A stretch of 64,000 bases of DNA, taken from Alphaproteobacteria bacterium MarineAlpha11_Bin1. Its GTDB lineage: Bacteria > Pseudomonadota > Alphaproteobacteria > MPNO01 > UBA830. The first letter of the stretch is position 1, and every line of letters starts with the position of its first letter. Below, piece by piece: positions 1-10,388 of this stretch. The stretch is taken from positions 62,001-126,000 of the forward strand of contig PTJZ01000002.1 of NCBI GenBank assembly GCA_002937455.1, in the 5' to 3' direction. Made by a program: the position numbers and the translations under genes. Under the pieces are notes generated by a model that saw nothing but the letters and a program-made list of their open reading frames with translations, made no database searches and had not been told where the DNA came from.

Positions 1-1520
1 GCAACACTTTCGTCGTCCTCACGCAGCGACTGCAATTGGGGCTCGCCGTCAATTGCTTCCTGCAATGTTGGTGGGTGCGCAGGGTTAAACGGCACAAGTT
101 TGGTAATCTTATCGACTTGGCCGTACGGCATCCCGAGTACGCGACCGACATCTCGCAGCACGGCGCGAGCCTGGAGCTTTCCGAAGGTGATAATCTGCGC
201 TACTTTTTCCTCGCCGTATTTATCCTGAACATAGCGTATCACTTCGTCGCGACGATCTTGGCAGAAATCGACATCGAAGTCAGGCATCGATACGCGCTCC
301 GGGTTTAGAAAACGTTCAAACAGAAGCCCAAACTTTAATGGGTCTAGATCGGTGATAGTCAGGGCCCATGCAACGACAGAGCCGGCGCCCGAACCGCGAC
401 CTGGCCCTACTGGAATACCCTGCTCTTTAGACCACTGAATGAAGTCCGCAACGATAAGAAAATAGCCGGAAAAACCCATTTTTATGATGACATTCAGCTC
501 GAATTCTAGTCTCTCGCGATATGGCCTGAACGTCTCTTCCGCCGCCTCTTCAGTTATTTCCGCGTTATAAACATGGTTCTTTAGGCGAGCATCCAGTCCT
601 TTTTTCGCCATTAAGCGCAGCGCCTCTTCTTCATTCGAAATACCCTCAATTTCAAATGGGGGCAGAATTGGGTCTCGCTCCATTGGCATATAGGCACAGC
701 GTTTTGCAATAACTACCGTATTGTCGATCGCCTCCGGCAGATCAGCAAATAACTCGCGCATTTCGTCGGCCGATTTAAAATGGTGGTGCTTGGTAAGACG
801 GCGCCGGTCCCGCTCCACGACATAGGTTCCGCCCGCGATGCATAGCAGTGCATCATGCGCCTCATGCATATCAATGGTAGAAAAATAGGCATCATTAGTG
901 GCAACCAACGGAATATCGTAATCGTAGGCGAGTTTCAGAAGCCCCGCCTCTATCTGACGCTCCAATGTTGTTCCATGTCGTTGAATCTCGATATAAAAGC
1001 GGCCCGGAAATATTTTAGCTAAACTTTTACACATTACCTCTGCCGCCGTCCCCTGACCTTCGGAGACCAACCGCCCCAACGGCCCATCGGGGCCGCCCGA
1101 TAAACACAGTAGGCCGTCGGATCGTTGAGAAATCTTCTCCAACGTTGTGTGGGTATCACCGTGATCAGTAGTAAGAAACGCATTGGACGTAATTTCCATC
1201 AGGTTCTCGTAGCCCTCTTCATCCTTTACAAGGAGAACTAATCGATCATGGCGTGTAACCTCCCCCTTACCGCCAGTTTTGTGGGCCGCCGCTCCTTCTC
1301 GCGCGACATCCATCTGTGTGCCGATGATCGGTTGGATGCCGGATTGCGATGCAACATGGGCGAATTCGAGTGCGCCAAACAGATTGTTAGTATCAGTAAC
1401 CGCGACTGCTGGATATTCATGCAACTTACATAACTCGACCAACTGTGAAAGCTTGATAGCCCCCTCGGATAGAGAATATGCAGTGTGCACCCGAAGATGG
1501 ATGAAACTCGGATCAATCAT
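1..1520 (-). CDS. dnaE: DNA polymerase III alpha subunit, N-terminal part (cut by window edge)
   Basis: Replicative DNA polymerase catalytic subunit. Only the first 506 or so codons lie in the window; the reading frame stays open to base 1. The protein starts MIDPSFIHLRVHTAYSLSEG, and the HLRVHTAYS segment is the start of the PHP domain. Later segments such as GFSGYFLIVADFIQWSK, PVGPGRGSGAGS and MPDFDVDFCQDRR are the conserved polymerase core motifs, the last carrying two catalytic aspartates. The ATG at 1518-1520 gives the family's usual N-terminus. It lies about 155 bases downstream of lolD in the same direction, the lol-dnaE order common in Alphaproteobacteria. Confidence 0.96.
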   Translation of the reverse strand, partial: MIDPSFIHLRVHTAYSLSEGAIKLSQLVELCKLHEYPAVAVTDTNNLFGALEFAHVASQSGIQPIIGTQMDVAREGAAAHKTGGKGEVTRHDRLVLLVKDEEGYENLMEITSNAFLTTDHGDTHTTLEKISQRSDGLLCLSGGPDGPLGRLVSEGQGTAAEVMCKSLAKIFPGRFYIEIQRHGTTLERQIEAGLLKLAYDYDIPLVATNDAYFSTIDMHEAHDALLCIAGGTYVVERDRRRLTKHHHFKSADEMRELFADLPEAIDNTVVIAKRCAYMPMERDPILPPFEIEGISNEEEALRLMAKKGLDARLKNHVYNAEITEEAAEETFRPYRERLEFELNVIIKMGFSGYFLIVADFIQWSKEQGIPVGPGRGSGAGSVVAWALTITDLDPLKFGLLFERFLNPERVSMPDFDVDFCQDRRDEVIRYVQDKYGEEKVAQIITFGKLQARAVLRDVGRVLGMPYGQVDKITKLVPFNPAHPPTLQEAIDGEPQLQSLREDDESV

Positions 1521-1630
1521 CCGTTAAGCTTATAGCGAATCGCAAACCTATGGAGATGTGTGCGTCAAATTTTTTGCGAATTAATCCGCACGCATATACC
1601 GTTACCCTGAAAACTATAAATACGGGCTGT

Positions 1631-1665
1631 AAAAAGAGAAACCCAATTTCTGACTAGATTTGGGT
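1631..1665 (-). terminator. Probable intrinsic terminator after lolD
   Basis: Read on the minus strand, ACCCAA pairs with TTGGGT (1660-1665 with 1641-1646) around a 13-base loop and is followed by TTCTCTTTTT. The stem is only six pairs, so it is a modest terminator. It lies about ten bases past the lolD stop codon. Confidence 0.45.
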
Positions 1666-1675
1666 AATTAGAACT

Positions 1676-2356
1676 TCAAACTTCTTCCATCATTCCACCG
1701 CGGATCGTCAGCGTTCTGTCTAGGCGAGATGCCAAATTAGGATTATGGGTAGCTACGAGTGCAGACACACCCGTATCACGGGTAAGCGCCATCAACAACT
1801 CAAAAACCCGCTCAGCGGTCTCTTGGTCAAGGTTACCCGTAGGCTCATCGGCGATTAGCAAGTCCGGTCTATTTGCCATGGCACGGGCAATGGCTACGCG
1901 CTGTTGTTCGCCCCCCGAAAGTTTTGCTGGCCGGTGAGTAGCTCGCTCAGCGAGGCCTACCATATCCAGTAATACCTGCGCCCTCTCCTGAGCAACAGAC
2001 TTCGATTGCGCTGCGATCATTTGCGGCACGACTATATTTTCCAAAGCTGAAAATTCAGGCAATAGGTGGTGAAACTGATAGATGAAACCGATGGTTTTAC
2101 GCCGCAGAGCTGAGCGCTTCTCATCAGTGAGCGGGCTACAGTCAACACCGGCGACCCAGATTCTGCCTTCATCGGGGCGCTCGAGAAGTCCCGCTATATG
2201 TAGCAGCGTCGATTTGCCGGCTCCTGATGGGCCAACCAGGGCAACGGTTTCCCCGGGCTGTATAGTTAACGAAGCACCACGAAGGACTTGGAGATGGTTA
2301 TCCGCCTGTTTAAACGTTCGTCGAATATCCTCTAGTGCCAACGCAGCGTCACTCAT
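1676..2356 (-). CDS. lolD: Lipoprotein-releasing ABC transporter ATPase LolD
   Basis: ATP-binding subunit of the LolCDE complex, which extracts lipoproteins from the inner membrane and passes them to LolA. The 226-residue protein has Walker A GPSGAGKST (about residues 42-50), signature LSGGEQQR, Walker B LLIADEP followed by TGNLD, and the switch histidine in VATHN. The length and the TGNLD sequence are typical of the LolD/MacB/FtsE group. The gene overlaps the 3' end of the lolC/E gene by eight bases, so the two are translationally coupled; with that partner LolD is the best assignment over MacB. Confidence 0.93.
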   Translation of the reverse strand: MSDAALALEDIRRTFKQADNHLQVLRGASLTIQPGETVALVGPSGAGKSTLLHIAGLLERPDEGRIWVAGVDCSPLTDEKRSALRRKTIGFIYQFHHLLPEFSALENIVVPQMIAAQSKSVAQERAQVLLDMVGLAERATHRPAKLSGGEQQRVAIARAMANRPDLLIADEPTGNLDQETAERVFELLMALTRDTGVSALVATHNPNLASRLDRTLTIRGGMMEEV

Positions 2357-3599
2357 ATCGTAGCGCCTCTACCGGATCTAGGCGAGCAGCACGCCATGCT
2401 GGGTAAAGTACGGCCAGAAAAGATAGGCCGAGAGACATACAGATGATGCTTATCACATCGGAGGTCTCGACAACCGACGGCAACTGCGACAGGAAATAGA
2501 TCTCTGCCGCAAAAAGTTCAGTCCCAGTCAAAGCCTGCAGCAACTGTCTAATTGTTTCTATGTTGTCAGCAAAGACAATGCCAAGAATGAAACCAATAGC
2601 CGTTCCGATTATCCCGACAGAGGCACCCGCAAGTAGGAAAACGCGCATCACCATGCTGCGCGTCGCCCCCATCGTACGCAGAATTGCAATATCGCGACCC
2701 TTATCTTTTACCATCATAATCATGCCCGAAATGATGTTAAACGCTGCGACCAATATAATCAGCGTCAAGATAAGAAACATCACGTTGCGTTCCACCTTGA
2801 TCGCATTGAAAAAACTAGAGTTAGCTTGTTGCCAGTCCACGATGCGCAGGGGTCGATCCGCCGCGTGATCGATATCGATACGTGTTTTGGGCACCAGGTC
2901 GGGATCTTCGAGGAAAACCTCAATATTTGTCACCGCCCCTTTCGAGCGGAAGTAAATCTGGGCGGCTTCAAGCGGCATAAATACAAAACTTGAATCGTAC
3001 TCAAACATACCGATCTCGAACACAGCGGCGATACGATATCGTTTGCTTCTCGGGATGCTACCAAATGCAGTAGGATTCGACTGCGGCGATACCAGTCGGA
3101 TTGTATCACCCGTCTTCACTCCAAATTTCGTAGAAAATCGGGACCCCACGATCACACTGTTCCGGCCCTTAAAATCGTCTAACGTCCCGGCGCGGATGTT
3201 ATCCGCAATTATCTTGCGCTCCCGGATATCGTCAGGCCGCACTCCTCGAACTATAGCGCCGGCTGCAACATTGTTAGCACTGACGAGTGCTTGACCCTCG
3301 ACAGTTGGTATAACCCGCGTAACGCCTTTGATTAGGGCGATCTTATCCGCAAGAGAATCAAAATTAGTCAAAGGCTGATTGTTTAACTCATATACCCCAA
3401 GGTGACCATTCAATCCTAGTATCCGTTGCAAAAGTTCGGCGCGAAATCCATTCATCACTGACATAACAATAATCAGGGTGGCCACCCCTAATGCTATACC
3501 AGTCAACGAAAATCCCGCGATTACGGATACAAAACCTTCTTCCCGCCGCGCGCGAAGGTAACGGAGCGCTACCATCCGCTCAAAGGCGTTAAATATCAT
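2349..3599 (-). CDS. lolC: Lipoprotein-releasing system permease, LolC/LolE family
   Basis: Inner-membrane permease of the Lol lipoprotein export system. The 416-residue protein has the family layout: an N-terminal membrane helix within the first 50 residues ([19 protein letters not shown]), a large periplasmic domain, and three C-terminal helices, ending [18 protein letters not shown], the standard FtsX/MacB-type tail. Only one such gene is present, as in many Alphaproteobacteria, so LolC and LolE cannot be told apart; a homodimer is likely. It overlaps lolD by eight bases and proS by four, implying one transcript with proS. Confidence 0.92.
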   Translation of the reverse strand: MIFNAFERMVALRYLRARREEGFVSVIAGFSLTGIALGVATLIIVMSVMNGFRAELLQRILGLNGHLGVYELNNQPLTNFDSLADKIALIKGVTRVIPTVEGQALVSANNVAAGAIVRGVRPDDIRERKIIADNIRAGTLDDFKGRNSVIVGSRFSTKFGVKTGDTIRLVSPQSNPTAFGSIPRSKRYRIAAVFEIGMFEYDSSFVFMPLEAAQIYFRSKGAVTNIEVFLEDPDLVPKTRIDIDHAADRPLRIVDWQQANSSFFNAIKVERNVMFLILTLIILVAAFNIISGMIMMVKDKGRDIAILRTMGATRSMVMRVFLLAGASVGIIGTAIGFILGIVFADNIETIRQLLQALTGTELFAAEIYFLSQLPSVVETSDVISIICMSLGLSFLAVLYPAWRAARLDPVEALRYE

Positions 3600-4909
3600 C
3601 CTATAAGCCGAGCAATTGCGGATTCGAGAGAAACCTCCGCGGTCTCACCGCTGGCTCGGTTCTTCAAATCGACAACTCCACTCTTAAGGCCACGGGGTCC
3701 GGCCACGATCTGCCATGGAATACCAATCAGATCCATGTCCGCGAATTTGGCCCCGGCTCGTTCGTCGCGGTCCTCATACAGTGGATCTTTACCGGCCGCC
3801 TTTAGCTTAACGTAAAGATCCTCACAAATTGAAACGCAATCCGCATCACCAATTTTGAGATTGATCACGGCCACCCCAAAGGGCGCCACCGACTCTGGCC
3901 AAACAATCCCATTGTCGTCATGGAAAGCTTCGATAATCCCGCCAACTAAACGCGAAACACCGATACCATATGAGCCCATTTCGGGGAACAATTGGTCCCC
4001 GTCGGGACCAGTGACTAGCGCGTTCATCGCCTCCGAATATTTTGTGCCGAAATAGAATATATGGCCGACCTCGATACCACGGGCTTTGACCAAAGCATCA
4101 CCTATCTTAGCCGCCTCGGTTTTGTCATGTTTTTCGTCACTCGCCGCGTAAAAGCTTATCCACCGATCGACTACTGGCTGTAGGTCGACACTATAATCTA
4201 CGTCGTGGTCCAGTACGTCAAACTCCAGCAGCTCCCGGTGACAAAACACCTCGCTCTCGCCGGTCTCGGCAAGAATAACGAATTCATGGCTCAGGTCACC
4301 GCCGATAGGCCCCGTGTCCGCGGCCAGCGGGATAACTTTAAGACCCATCCTCGCAAAGGTTCGTAGGTACGCGACGAACATTTTATTATATGTGGCGCGT
4401 GCGCCTTCGTATGTCAGGTCGAAAGAATAGGAATCTTTCATCAGGAATTCTCGACCACGCATCACTCCAAACCGAGGTCTAACTTCGTCTCGGAATTTCC
4501 ATTGAATGTGATAGAGAAGCTTGGGTAGATCCTTATAGCTACGGATATGGGCGCGAACAATTTCTGTTATCATTTCCTCATTTGTCGGCCCATAGAGCAT
4601 GTCACGGTCATGTCGGTCTCGGATTCGTAACATTTCGGCACCATAATCGGCAAAACGGCCACTTTCCTGCCATAACTCCGCAGGCTGGATGGTTGGCATC
4701 AGCAGTTCCTGACAACCCGCAGCATCCTGTTCCTCACGAATGATCTGCTCAATCTTGCGAAGAACACGAAGGCCTAGCGGTAGCCAAGAATATATTCCGG
4801 CGCTGGACTGACGGATCATTCCGGCACGCAGCATTAATCGATGTGAAACAATTTGCGCCTCCGCGGGATCTTCCTTGAGCGTCGGCAGAAAATATTGCGA
4901 CATACGCAT
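3596..4909 (-). CDS. proS: Prolyl-tRNA synthetase, short alphaproteobacterial form
   Basis: Charges tRNA-Pro with proline in the cytoplasm. At 437 residues it is much shorter than the E. coli type (about 570) because the editing insertion between class II motifs 2 and 3 is missing; this is the usual alphaproteobacterial form. Class II signatures include GPTNEEM, the motif 2 region around [20 protein letters not shown] and the motif 3 region [23 protein letters not shown]-type ribosome site lies about ten bases before the ATG at 4909; a second in-frame ATG two codons later is possible. The stop overlaps the lolC/E start by four bases. Confidence 0.95.
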   Translation of the reverse strand: MRMSQYFLPTLKEDPAEAQIVSHRLMLRAGMIRQSSAGIYSWLPLGLRVLRKIEQIIREEQDAAGCQELLMPTIQPAELWQESGRFADYGAEMLRIRDRHDRDMLYGPTNEEMITEIVRAHIRSYKDLPKLLYHIQWKFRDEVRPRFGVMRGREFLMKDSYSFDLTYEGARATYNKMFVAYLRTFARMGLKVIPLAADTGPIGGDLSHEFVILAETGESEVFCHRELLEFDVLDHDVDYSVDLQPVVDRWISFYAASDEKHDKTEAAKIGDALVKARGIEVGHIFYFGTKYSEAMNALVTGPDGDQLFPEMGSYGIGVSRLVGGIIEAFHDDNGIVWPESVAPFGVAVINLKIGDADCVSICEDLYVKLKAAGKDPLYEDRDERAGAKFADMDLIGIPWQIVAGPRGLKSGVVDLKNRASGETAEVSLESAIARLIG

Positions 4910-5184
4910 GAGCGAAACAGCCTCCCTTAACGTGCGAGGCGAACATACGTAATGGCGGATCGACCCGCAACGTAAACTGGGGCAACAAAAACCTAGTTAC
5001 TGTAAGATTTAATTCAACGGCCCTATAATTCTAGGCCGCCCGCGGGCCAAGTTTTCTCAGAAATTCCGTATTGTAGTTCGGGATCTCGTTTTACATCGGT
5101 CTTTTTAGACAACCCATTTATCAAATCAGACCAACTCCTCTCAGAATTCTTGACAGATTGCCTTCTTAGCTGTTTCGTCGCCAG

Positions 5185-6897
5185 ATGGTTCGTTTTTCCC
5201 TTTTCGCGGTCGCAACCGCAGCCGTGTTATGCGCTATTTGGCGGACCTATCAGTTCGGTGACATTGATCTGGTCAGCGATCAGGCGTTTTTTACCCAGTG
5301 GGTTCGAAGGCTTTCAGAGTCGACGCACCTGCTGCCTCCAAACGAGGAAGGCGGCGCATGGCCACTGGAACTGATCCGCGATGAGAGGAATTTCCTAGGC
5401 GTACTACTTGGGCAAATATACCAAGCACATTCTCTGATATTCACCGTCGTCTCAGTCTTGCTGTATCTTATATCAGCGGCTTTTTTTGGTGCATCGGTAG
5501 AGACCATTGTTGCGGTTAGTATCGCATTCAGCGCGACGGCACTGTTTCTCTTATCCGCATTTCCCGCCTTCATCCGAAATATTTCCGGGATCAGTGATCG
5601 CGGCGCGGTAACAATGATTGCGATAATCCTTGTTTTGGCCTGCAGCAACTCATTCTTCAACGTCTTTTCCGCTTTCGGTCCGCACAATGCAGGGGTCATG
5701 ACCCTTATACTAGCGGTTATTGTCACACAAATATGGGTCACCCCAAGCCAAGCTGGGGTAACACATACTTCGACAAGGCTACTAACAATTGCAATGTTTG
5801 TGAGTCAATTAGCTGCCGTATACACGCATTATGCCAACGTTTTTATTTTGCCCGCAGCTACCGTGATGGCGTTGGCATTGCAACCCAACACCGAACTTCT
5901 GAAGCGAGTAGTCTCAATTATCAAGTATTCATTGATCATGGTGCTTGCTTTTCTGCCATGGATCGCAGTTGTTATCGTTTATGACCCTTCCATTGGTGGC
6001 GGCAACAGTAAGCAGACTTTCGGTGGTCAACTGGCGACATTTGTTTTTTCAAATAATGGGTGGCCGGCTTCAAATGCGATAGGCCGCATTACCCATTGGT
6101 TTAAAGAAGCTAGCGCTTTCTATTCGGTACCAGGTCTAGCACTAGGTATGGTCGGAGTTGTTGGTCTTGCCTGGCGTAATGGAACGACGTTACCGTTCAC
6201 AATCGTTCTTACCCATATTCTGATGGGAATCTTTCTTGGAATATTTGGTCAGTACGACCGTACGGTGGCATATTTGATTCCTATGTTGATTCTAGGTGGC
6301 GGCTGGACAATCTACATAGCTGGTACATGTGTTTTCGAGAAAACACGGCCAGCCTCAGTACCTAAAACAATTGGTCTCGCCGTGGCTAGCTTAGTCGCCA
6401 TCTCTACGACCCTGCACATTGCGGTAGAGATTCCGAGACTTATGGCACCGGATTCGGTTAAGAATTGGGGTCCTCTGGTAGGGCCCTCCCACTGGAAATC
6501 TGTGGTCGCTGAGTTTGACCGACGGATCCCGATCGGGTCGTACCTAATTCCGTGGGACTATGGGACGCATCATCAATATCGTTCTATGTCGGAGAAGGCG
6601 GGTCATACAATCAAGGTAATGAGGCCATTAGAAACCTTGGACTCGCACGGAAAAAGCGGAACCTTAAAACACTATATCCACTCCCGCGGCCTTACATTAT
6701 CGGCTGATAATCCGGTATTCATATTAGCTCCCAAAACAATTGAGATCGATAGGATTCGCAGCGCTTTCAGCGCCGTGGTAGGCCAGAAGGGGTTTGGATT
6801 AGCAACCGTTAAAAAATTCATATTGGTTGGTGAACGGACACTGCCGCGCCGGAAGCACGGCCCCGGAGGGATCCATCTCTACCTCGTTAAATGGTAA
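5185..6897 (+). CDS. Polytopic membrane protein, possibly GT-C-type glycosyltransferase
   Basis: Unrecognised 570-residue integral membrane protein. It starts with a membrane helix (MVRFSLFAVATAAVLCAIW), has about ten further hydrophobic segments up to residue 410, and ends in a soluble domain of about 150 residues. An acidic stretch after the first helix (FGDIDLVSDQ, about residues 29-38), a large multi-helix core and a C-terminal soluble domain resemble the layout of GT-C glycosyltransferases of the ArnT/PMT kind. That is an inference from layout only. The start has no clear ribosome site. It is the only plus-strand gene between dnaE and 33.9 kb and faces the BMP transporter operon tail to tail. 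Confidence 0.6.
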   Translation: MVRFSLFAVATAAVLCAIWRTYQFGDIDLVSDQAFFTQWVRRLSESTHLLPPNEEGGAWPLELIRDERNFLGVLLGQIYQAHSLIFTVVSVLLYLISAAFFGASVETIVAVSIAFSATALFLLSAFPAFIRNISGISDRGAVTMIAIILVLACSNSFFNVFSAFGPHNAGVMTLILAVIVTQIWVTPSQAGVTHTSTRLLTIAMFVSQLAAVYTHYANVFILPAATVMALALQPNTELLKRVVSIIKYSLIMVLAFLPWIAVVIVYDPSIGGGNSKQTFGGQLATFVFSNNGWPASNAIGRITHWFKEASAFYSVPGLALGMVGVVGLAWRNGTTLPFTIVLTHILMGIFLGIFGQYDRTVAYLIPMLILGGGWTIYIAGTCVFEKTRPASVPKTIGLAVASLVAISTTLHIAVEIPRLMAPDSVKNWGPLVGPSHWKSVVAEFDRRIPIGSYLIPWDYGTHHQYRSMSEKAGHTIKVMRPLETLDSHGKSGTLKHYIHSRGLTLSADNPVFILAPKTIEIDRIRSAFSAVVGQKGFGLATVKKFILVGERTLPRRKHGPGGIHLYLVKW

Positions 6898-7202
6898 CGC
6901 CTCCAAAACCAGCCGTCTTTCTGAACTCAACGTTAACAGTACGGATCGCGCCATCGTCAGCCGTAATCATTTGAGCGAACAGAGCATCCCGCGACCTTCC
7001 TGCTCGCTGAGTTCGATACATGATTAACGCGATTTAATTCAAATCAATTACCTCTGGGTCAGTTCATACCCCGGCTAACACCCAACATTTTTGACTCTTG
7101 GAGATAAGGCCTCTACTGCCCTACACAAACAATCAGGCGTATCCAGCATGGAGTAGCTCGCTTCCGGCGGCCGCAATAAGGCTAAAAGCCTCTCTAATTC
7201 GG
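6898..7202. other. Intergenic region between convergent genes
   Basis: Gene-free stretch between the membrane protein and the BMP operon terminator. I see no supported reading frame or RNA here. The open frames crossing it are short and lack ribosome sites. Confidence 0.5.
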
Positions 7203-7237
7203 AAAAAAGGCGGCAGCGGTTCTTATCCGCGGCCGCC
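7203..7237 (-). terminator. Strong intrinsic terminator of the BMP transporter operon
   Basis: On the minus strand an 11-pair GC-rich stem with one mismatch (7227-7237 pairs with 7209-7219, loop 7220-7226) is followed directly by six T residues (A-tract 7203-7208 on the plus strand). It lies about 20 bases past the stop codon of the BMP gene. Confidence 0.85.
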
Positions 7238-7257
7238 CATGCACTTTTGCCACCTCT

Positions 7258-8337
7258 TTACTTCGGGATCGTTCCCTCAACACCTTGAACATAAAACTTC
7301 ATACCTGCCATTAGGCCGTCATCGGCATTCTTACCAGCGGCCACTCTGACCTTGCCGGATTGATCCCTGATTTCTCCCTTAAAAGGATGGATCTTGCCGG
7401 CGATAATTCCTTTCCGGGTTTCCTCAGCCAACTGAACAACCTTTGCAGGAATAGCCGGATTATACGGTGCCATCTTGACCATACCTTCCTTGAAACCATC
7501 CCAAGTATCTCTCTGCTTCCAGGTTCCACCCATGACCGCTTTCGTCCGAGCGATGTAATAAGGCGCCCAATCATCGATTATGGCGGTCAGATGAGCCTTC
7601 TCGCCAAAGTTTGTCATATCCGATGCCTGCCCGACGGCCCATACGCCACGTTTTTGTGCAACCTGGACAGGTGCAGGACTATCAGTATGCTGCATTATAA
7701 CGTCCGCGCCTTGGTCGATAAGGGTCTTCGCCGCATCGGCTTCTTTGCCGGGATCAAACCAAGTGAATACCCATACAATCTTAATCTTGATATTGGGATT
7801 AACTGATTTCGCCGCTAGGTAGGTGGCATTTATACCACGAATAACCTCTGGTATTGGGAATGATGCAACGTACCCAATCGTATTTGTCTTTGTCATATTC
7901 CCGACAATTTTACCGACCACGTATCTCCCCTCATAAAAGCGCGCCGAGTAGGTCGATACGTTTGGCGATAACCGCTTATACCCTGTCGCATGCTCGAATC
8001 TCACTTTGGGGAAGCGTTTGGCGACCTTATTTGTCGGGTTCATGTAACCAAAAGAAGTAGTAAAAATTAGATTGTGACCAGAAGTCGCAAGTTTTGTGAT
8101 CACTCGCTCGGCATCCGCTCCCTCTGGTACTTTTTCGACATAGCTTGTCTTCACTCTAGATCCCAGAGCTTTTTCGATAGCTACCCGCCCCTGATTATGC
8201 TCATAGGTCCAACCATGGTCTCCGATTGGTCCGACGTAAACAAATCCCACTTTAAGCTGTGCCTGCGCCGCCGAGGTTAGTCCGAGCGACACGGCTGCGA
8301 CGGCGGCCGCTCCGGCGATTTTTGTTTTCAAGTTCAT
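7258..8337 (-). CDS. BMP-family ABC transporter substrate-binding protein
   Basis: Periplasmic binding protein of a BMP/Med-type importer; characterised members bind purine nucleosides or related compounds. The start is taken at 8337, where AGGAGG sits five bases before the ATG and the product begins with a signal peptide (MNLKTKIAGAAAVAAVSLGL, cleavage after AQA). The frame extends upstream to 8379 but without a ribosome site. The mature protein begins LKVGFVYVGPIGDHGWTYEH, the family's N-terminal strand, and later has VIMQHTDSPAP and WAVGQASDM. It is the last gene of a four-gene operon with two permeases and a double ATPase; the substrate is not shown by the sequence. Confidence 0.92.
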   Translation of the reverse strand: MNLKTKIAGAAAVAAVSLGLTSAAQAQLKVGFVYVGPIGDHGWTYEHNQGRVAIEKALGSRVKTSYVEKVPEGADAERVITKLATSGHNLIFTTSFGYMNPTNKVAKRFPKVRFEHATGYKRLSPNVSTYSARFYEGRYVVGKIVGNMTKTNTIGYVASFPIPEVIRGINATYLAAKSVNPNIKIKIVWVFTWFDPGKEADAAKTLIDQGADVIMQHTDSPAPVQVAQKRGVWAVGQASDMTNFGEKAHLTAIIDDWAPYYIARTKAVMGGTWKQRDTWDGFKEGMVKMAPYNPAIPAKVVQLAEETRKGIIAGKIHPFKGEIRDQSGKVRVAAGKNADDGLMAGMKFYVQGVEGTIPK

Positions 8338-8379
8338 TAGTACCTCCTTTGCTAAAGTCGATTTACGGTAATCTTCCAT

Positions 8380-9306
8380 CTAACCTGAAACATGAAAATT
8401 CTTTCCAAGACACGCCGGCGCGTTAAGTCGCGCCTTTACGCTGTCACGCGAAATTATGACAAGTACCAGGATTGTCGCGAGGTATGGTAGCATCGATAAG
8501 AACGGGGCGGAAACCTCAACTCCCATTCCTTGTGCATAAAGTTGAATGATGGTTATTCCGCCGAAAAGATAGGCACCGAAAAATGCACGCCAGGGCTTCC
8601 AGGAAGCAAAAACAACAAGCGCTAGCGCTATCCATCCACGACCGGCTGTCATATTCTCAACCCATAATGGCGTGTAGGAAACCGAGAGATAAGCTCCACC
8701 GACCCCCGCCATGGCGCCGCCGAACAGTATCGCGCCTAATCTTATCAGCTTAACAGAATAGCCGATGGAATGGGCCGCGTCATGGTTCTCGCCAACCGCT
8801 CGAACCAGCAAACCGAGTCGAGTTTTAGCTAGGAACCAAGAGACTATAGCTACTGCGATAACCGAAAGATAAACTAGGGCATCGTGCCCAAAAATCAGGG
8901 GTCCTAGTATTGGGATATCTGAGATCCCGGAGATATTTAATTTAGCAAGACCTACAAAGGTCTTTCCAACATAGGAATAGCCGATCAGGGCGCTTAACCC
9001 GAGACCAAAAATTGTCAGAGCGAGACCGGTAGCAACTTGGTTCGCTTGTAGATAGATACACAGGACGCCGAAGACCAACGACAATAGTAGACCGGAGCCC
9101 GCTCCAGCAAGAATCGCAAGCATCTCACTGCCCGTAGATACCGCAGTCGCAAAGGCGGCAATTGCTCCCATGATCATCATGCCCTCAACGCCAAGATTCA
9201 GAACGCCAGCCTTTTCCACGACTGTTTCGCCGACGGCTGCAAATACTAACGGTGTTGCGGCGGTAACGATGGTCAGTATCGCCGGGACAAGCAGCTCGAT
9301 ACTCAT
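8380..9306 (-). CDS. BMP-type ABC transporter permease, second subunit
   Basis: Integral membrane subunit of the importer, 308 residues with about eight to nine helices. Sequences such as ETVVEKAGVLNLGVEGMMIM (about residues 27-46) match the YufQ/NupQ branch of the BPD_transp_2 family, with the conserved NLGVEG loop that contacts the ATPase. The start ATG overlaps the stop of the upstream permease by four bases. Its stop lies 42 bases before the ATG of the binding-protein gene. Together the two permeases form the transport channel. Confidence 0.92.
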   Translation of the reverse strand: MSIELLVPAILTIVTAATPLVFAAVGETVVEKAGVLNLGVEGMMIMGAIAAFATAVSTGSEMLAILAGAGSGLLLSLVFGVLCIYLQANQVATGLALTIFGLGLSALIGYSYVGKTFVGLAKLNISGISDIPILGPLIFGHDALVYLSVIAVAIVSWFLAKTRLGLLVRAVGENHDAAHSIGYSVKLIRLGAILFGGAMAGVGGAYLSVSYTPLWVENMTAGRGWIALALVVFASWKPWRAFFGAYLFGGITIIQLYAQGMGVEVSAPFLSMLPYLATILVLVIISRDSVKARLNAPACLGKNFHVSG

Positions 9307-10388
9307 TCGCCCGCCTTCATTCGGGTCTTGGATAAACCAAAGCGTATTCGGTAGGTAATCAACACATCGGAGGCCAGCAGAAAGAAGAGCAACATACCTT
9401 GAAAGACACCAGTGACGGCATTCGGCAAATTCATGGTAATCTGTGCGGAATCACCTCCAAGGTAGGTTAACGCCATCAAAAGACCAGCGAACAGTACCCC
9501 AACGGGATGAAGCCGCCCAAGAAACGCAACAATTATCGCCGTAAATCCATAACCAGGTGAGATTGACGGTACGATTTGTCCGATCGCCCCAGAGAGTTCA
9601 ATTACTCCGGCTAGGCCAGCACACCCGCCGGAAATCACCAAGGTCACCCAGATCAGTTTTTTTTCCTTAAATCCTGCGAAAGCACCTGCGAGAGGCGCCA
9701 TACCGATCACCTTGATTTGAAACCCAATGATGTGCCGCGAAATCAGTATCCACCCGGCGACAACCACCAAAAGCGCTATAAGCCAACCAATGTTTAACCG
9801 GGTCTCATCAATGAGAATTGGTAATAGAGCGGAATCATGGAATAGACGCGACTCTGGGAAATTCATCCCATCTGGGTCCTTCCATGGTCCGTGAACAAGG
9901 TAGCCCAATACCAGCAAACCAACATAGGTAAGCATCAGGCTCGTTAGGATTTCATTGGTATTGAAACGGGTCTTAAGCCAAGCAGGAATTGCCGCCCAAG
10001 CCATCCCACCAGCGATACCAAAGAACAACATTCCAGGAACTAGTAAAATGCTAGAGTGGTCATAAAACGCAAGCGCTAATCCACCGCCCGCAAGCGCGCC
10101 GATTATAAGCTGCCCCTCTGCGCCAATATTCCAAACGTTAGCCTGAAAACCGAGAGATAATCCCACGCCAATCAAAACCAACGGGGTGGCCTTTAAGAGA
10201 AGCTCTGCCACACCGTCTACGGTGGAGACCGGTTCGATAAAAAATGTTTCTATTGCTTTAACAGGGTCTACCCCGAGAACGCCAAACATAAGCATCGCAG
10301 TCAGTATAGTTAGAAATACTGCGACCAGAGGAGACAGGTAGACCATCCTTTTAGATGCCTCAAGACGCTGCTCCAGCCTAACCAGCAC
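9303..10388 (-). CDS. BMP-type ABC transporter permease, first subunit
   Basis: Integral membrane subunit, 361 residues, about nine to ten helices, YufP/NupP branch of the BPD_transp_2 family. The coupling sequence NVWNIGAEGQLIIGALAGGG (about residues 84-103) is characteristic. The N-terminus has a cytoplasmic segment before the first helix (residues 16-40), typical for this subunit. It overlaps the ATPase gene by 11 bases and the second permease by four, so the four genes are translationally coupled. Confidence 0.92.
   Translation of the reverse strand: MLVRLEQRLEASKRMVYLSPLVAVFLTILTAMLMFGVLGVDPVKAIETFFIEPVSTVDGVAELLLKATPLVLIGVGLSLGFQANVWNIGAEGQLIIGALAGGGLALAFYDHSSILLVPGMLFFGIAGGMAWAAIPAWLKTRFNTNEILTSLMLTYVGLLVLGYLVHGPWKDPDGMNFPESRLFHDSALLPILIDETRLNIGWLIALLVVVAGWILISRHIIGFQIKVIGMAPLAGAFAGFKEKKLIWVTLVISGGCAGLAGVIELSGAIGQIVPSISPGYGFTAIIVAFLGRLHPVGVLFAGLLMALTYLGGDSAQITMNLPNAVTGVFQGMLLFFLLASDVLITYRIRFGLSKTRMKAGE

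Noticed and set aside
5150..5178. TTGACA followed 17 bases later by TTTCGT as promoter of the membrane protein
   Set aside because: The -10 element is very poor and would place transcription start almost at the ATG.
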